Source of the DNA: an uncultured Clostridia bacterium
GTDB taxonomy: Bacteria; Bacillota; Clostridia; UBA1381
Length of the DNA stretch: 7,193 nucleotides
NCBI GenBank assembly: GCA_910578235.1
Contig: CAJTPP010000043.1
Location: 14,057 to 21,249 of the forward strand
Direction of reading: 5' to 3'
Shown: one piece after another, positions 6,183 through 7,193 of the stretch
Layout of the letters: the number at the start of each line of letters is the position of its first letter
Position numbering within the stretch: the first letter of the stretch is position 1
The notes under the pieces: model-generated
What the model saw: the letters and a program-made list of their open reading frames with translations, nothing else
What the model was told of the DNA's origin: nothing
Databases searched by the model: none
Translations under genes and position numbers: made by a program

Positions 6183-6231
6183 CAATAACAGGCGCTATGC
6201 TCCCAAAAGGACGGCATAGCGCCTGTTATTG
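6183..6231. repeat. Perfect 18-bp inverted repeat (hairpin 3)
   Basis: CAATAACAGGCGCTATGC (6183-6200) is followed by 13 nt and its exact complement (6214-6231). TCC (6201-6203) can further pair with GGA (6209-6211). It is the longest perfect stem in the window and is not followed by a T-run on either strand, so it is not a standard terminator. It may stabilise a transcript 3' end, be part of a non-coding RNA, or be a small mobile hairpin element. Confidence 0.8.
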
Positions 6232-6240
6232 CAAAAAAGC

Positions 6241-6380
6241 CAAAAGTGTGATCCGCCACGTTACTCCACTAAGCACAATATAGTGCGCTATACGCTCTAT
6301 AGGCAGGGCTGTTTCTCTCTCAAAATTGAAATATTCGTGAAGGTGCCGTTCATTTTACCGTTGACTGCCCCTGCAAACCA
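6241..6380. other. GC-richer non-coding block, possible dispersed repeat or RNA
   Basis: No gene with a ribosome binding site is present. The block contains short inverted repeats (CACTA 6267-6271 with TAGTG 6281-6285; CTATA 6288-6292 with TATAG 6298-6302), and GCAGGG (6303-6308) pairs with CCCTGC (6369-6374) around 60 nt. A start-less plus-strand frame of about 55 codons (6220 to the stop near 6384) crosses it. The text around 6303-6374 looks to me like a sequence repeated between genes in gut Clostridia, but that is memory and unverified. Confidence 0.35.
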
Positions 6381-6395
6381 AAAATGATTAATTAT

Positions 6396-6809
6396 CTATT
6401 TTCTGTTTGGTTTTCTCTTAATTCTCAACAATCTGATAAAATCATCAAACAAAGAAGTATCTACTGGCTCAAACATCATCCATTTCCCATCATGATAAGT
6501 TTTAGCTTCATCATAAATTCTTTGAACTTCCTTTGAGTAATTTTCTCTATCGTTTTCAAATTTTAAGCGTTCGTCTCTTCCTAAAATAATCATAAACCCT
6601 AAACAACTTTCTCTGGCATATAATGCACATAGTGTTTTACCACCTCGGCGGTATTTATATTCATATGTCCATGCTTTTCCACCTTTATCCCACAAACAGT
6701 CCATATCATATTTTTCATCAATTAAAGCGCATAATTTATTCCATATCTCATATAAAGATTTTCCGACCAAAGCTGTTATTTGTTCTGTGTCAGGTATTAT
6801 ATCAAGCAT
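6396..6809 (-). CDS. DUF3788 family protein (137 aa)
   Basis: The protein has the hallmark body of the DUF3788 family: an early LWDKGGKAWTYEYKYRRGGK stretch (about 39-58), then ARESCLGFMIILGRDER (65-81), then TYHDGKWMMF (104-113), and a basic C-terminal end RIKRKPNRK. Length is typical for the family and no piece is missing. No signal peptide or membrane helix is present, so it should be cytoplasmic. The ATG at 6809 has AGGAGG (6820-6815) 5 nt upstream. The family has no established biochemical function that I know of; its members are usually small stand-alone accessory genes in Firmicutes and Bacteroidetes. The gene is 123 nt downstream of the ktrA-like gene with no clear terminator between, so it may be read with it or from its own weak promoter. 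The 3' side runs into a hairpin-rich region ending at a terminator (6107-6134). Confidence 0.88.
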   Translation of the reverse strand: MLDIIPDTEQITALVGKSLYEIWNKLCALIDEKYDMDCLWDKGGKAWTYEYKYRRGGKTLCALYARESCLGFMIILGRDERLKFENDRENYSKEVQRIYDEAKTYHDGKWMMFEPVDTSLFDDFIRLLRIKRKPNRK

Positions 6810-6822
6810 GATAACCTCCTAT

Positions 6823-6838
6823 ATAAATCCCGATTTAT
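6823..6838. promoter_or_regulatory. 16-bp palindrome next to the DUF3788 ribosome binding site
   Basis: ATAAATC (6823-6829) and GATTTAT (6832-6838) form a perfect 7-bp dyad around two bases. It ends 2 bp from the AGGAGG of the DUF3788 gene. It could be an operator for a dimeric regulator or a small RNA hairpin controlling translation. Confidence 0.45.
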
Positions 6839-6861
6839 TATTTTTCATTTCCGTTCCCTCT

Positions 6862-6890
6862 ACGGTATCTTCTTATAACAAACATACCGT
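6862..6890. promoter_or_regulatory. Candidate operator dyad upstream of the DUF3788 gene
   Basis: ACGGTAT (6862-6868) and ATACCGT (6884-6890) are exact inverted repeats with centres 22 bp apart, about two helical turns. On the minus strand a -10-like TATAAG (6877-6872) lies nearly at the dyad centre, but no good -35 accompanies it. The geometry is that of a repressor site; it lacks a T-run and is not a terminator. Confidence 0.4.
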
Positions 6891-6932
6891 TATTTTGTGT
6901 ATCCTTATTGCAAATTCTGTACTTTTTGTATG

Positions 6933-7193
6933 TTAAATATTGTTAAGATGCTGTATCGCATTTGTGTCTCCTATTAATATAGCTACATCTGTCTCCTTAA
7001 AAACATAATCCGCTCCCGGTGAAATATTTACGGTACTTTTATCTCCGTCAGTTTCATTTTTAACAGCAACTATATTAACCTTATATTTTCTGCGCACGGA
7101 CAATTCAGCAAGAGACTTACCCACCCATGCCTTCGGAACAATACAGTCAGCTATGCTGTAATCTTCTGATATATCTATCAAATCCAACAGTTT
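6933..7193 (-). CDS. ktrA: KtrA/TrkA-type potassium uptake regulator, C-terminal RCK_C part (5' end outside window)
   Basis: The frame is open to the right edge, so only about the last 87 residues of a protein usually near 220 residues long are present; the TTG at 7187 is internal. The fragment is a typical RCK_C (TrkA-C) domain: LIDISEDYSIADCIVPKAWVG, GKSLAELSVRRKYKVNIVAVK, a P-G-A-D-Y-V-F turn, and the closing strand ETDVAILIGDTNAIQHL. In KtrA-type proteins this domain follows an N-terminal Rossmann RCK_N domain that binds ADP, ATP or NAD(H); the C-terminal domain is a ligand (c-di-AMP) sensor in several Firmicutes. The octameric ring gates the membrane partner KtrB, whose gene would be expected nearby outside the window. 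It is a cytoplasmic peripheral subunit. No clear terminator follows before the DUF3788 gene. The KtrA versus other TrkA-like assignment is based on the fragment's wording only. Confidence 0.85.
   Translation of the reverse strand, partial: KLLDLIDISEDYSIADCIVPKAWVGKSLAELSVRRKYKVNIVAVKNETDGDKSTVNISPGADYVFKETDVAILIGDTNAIQHLNNI

Noticed and set aside
1..7193. CRISPR array, tRNA, rRNA, insertion sequence with transposase, or phage genes.
   Set aside because: No regularly spaced repeats, cloverleaf, ribosomal RNA signatures, transposase motifs or structural phage proteins were seen on either strand.

Overview
The window looks like a chromosomal segment of an AT-rich anaerobic Firmicute of the class Clostridia, probably a gut or fermentative species. 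The evidence is a clostridial-type AdhE, strong AGGAGG-type ribosome binding sites, intrinsic terminators with U-tracts, a KtrA-type potassium regulator, a DUF3788 protein and the tail of a modular secreted protein of the kind clostridial polysaccharide degraders carry. The genus cannot be fixed from the sequence alone.

Layout, left to right. (1) 1-1100 (+) is the 3' end of a large modular surface or secreted protein, closed by a strong terminator. (2) Back to back with it is a terminator for a minus-strand two-gene operon. That operon encodes a zinc-ribbon helical protein (2083-2544, first gene) and a tail-anchored coiled-coil membrane protein (1221-2042, second gene), driven by an extended -10 promoter near 2600. 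(3) 2721-5297 (-) is adhE, the bifunctional acetaldehyde-CoA/alcohol dehydrogenase, with its own terminator (2667-2698). Its promoter is near-perfect (TTGACA, 17 bp, TATAAT) and is overlapped by an 18-bp site matching the clostridial Rex operator, so ethanol formation is probably controlled by the NADH/NAD+ ratio. (4) 5298-5750 holds the adhE control region and then, on the other strand, a second strong promoter with a long, foldable leader ahead of a small unrecognised gene (5751-6101, +) whose N-terminus resembles a ribbon-helix-helix fold. (5) 6102-6395 is non-coding. It has three consecutive hairpins, one of them an 18-bp perfect stem and one a minus-strand terminator, followed by a GC-richer block that may be a dispersed repeat or an RNA. 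(6) 6396-6809 (-) is a DUF3788 protein with two dyads in its upstream region. (7) 6933-7193 (-) is the C-terminal RCK_C part of a KtrA/TrkA-type potassium-uptake regulator, cut by the window edge.

The genes do not form one pathway. adhE is a stand-alone redox-regulated fermentation gene, the zinc-ribbon/coiled-coil pair is a small envelope-associated operon of unknown role, and the rest are independent units. The parts most worth a second look are the adhE operator, the structured leader at 5582-5670, the multi-hairpin intergenic region at 6112-6380 and the two-gene membrane operon.
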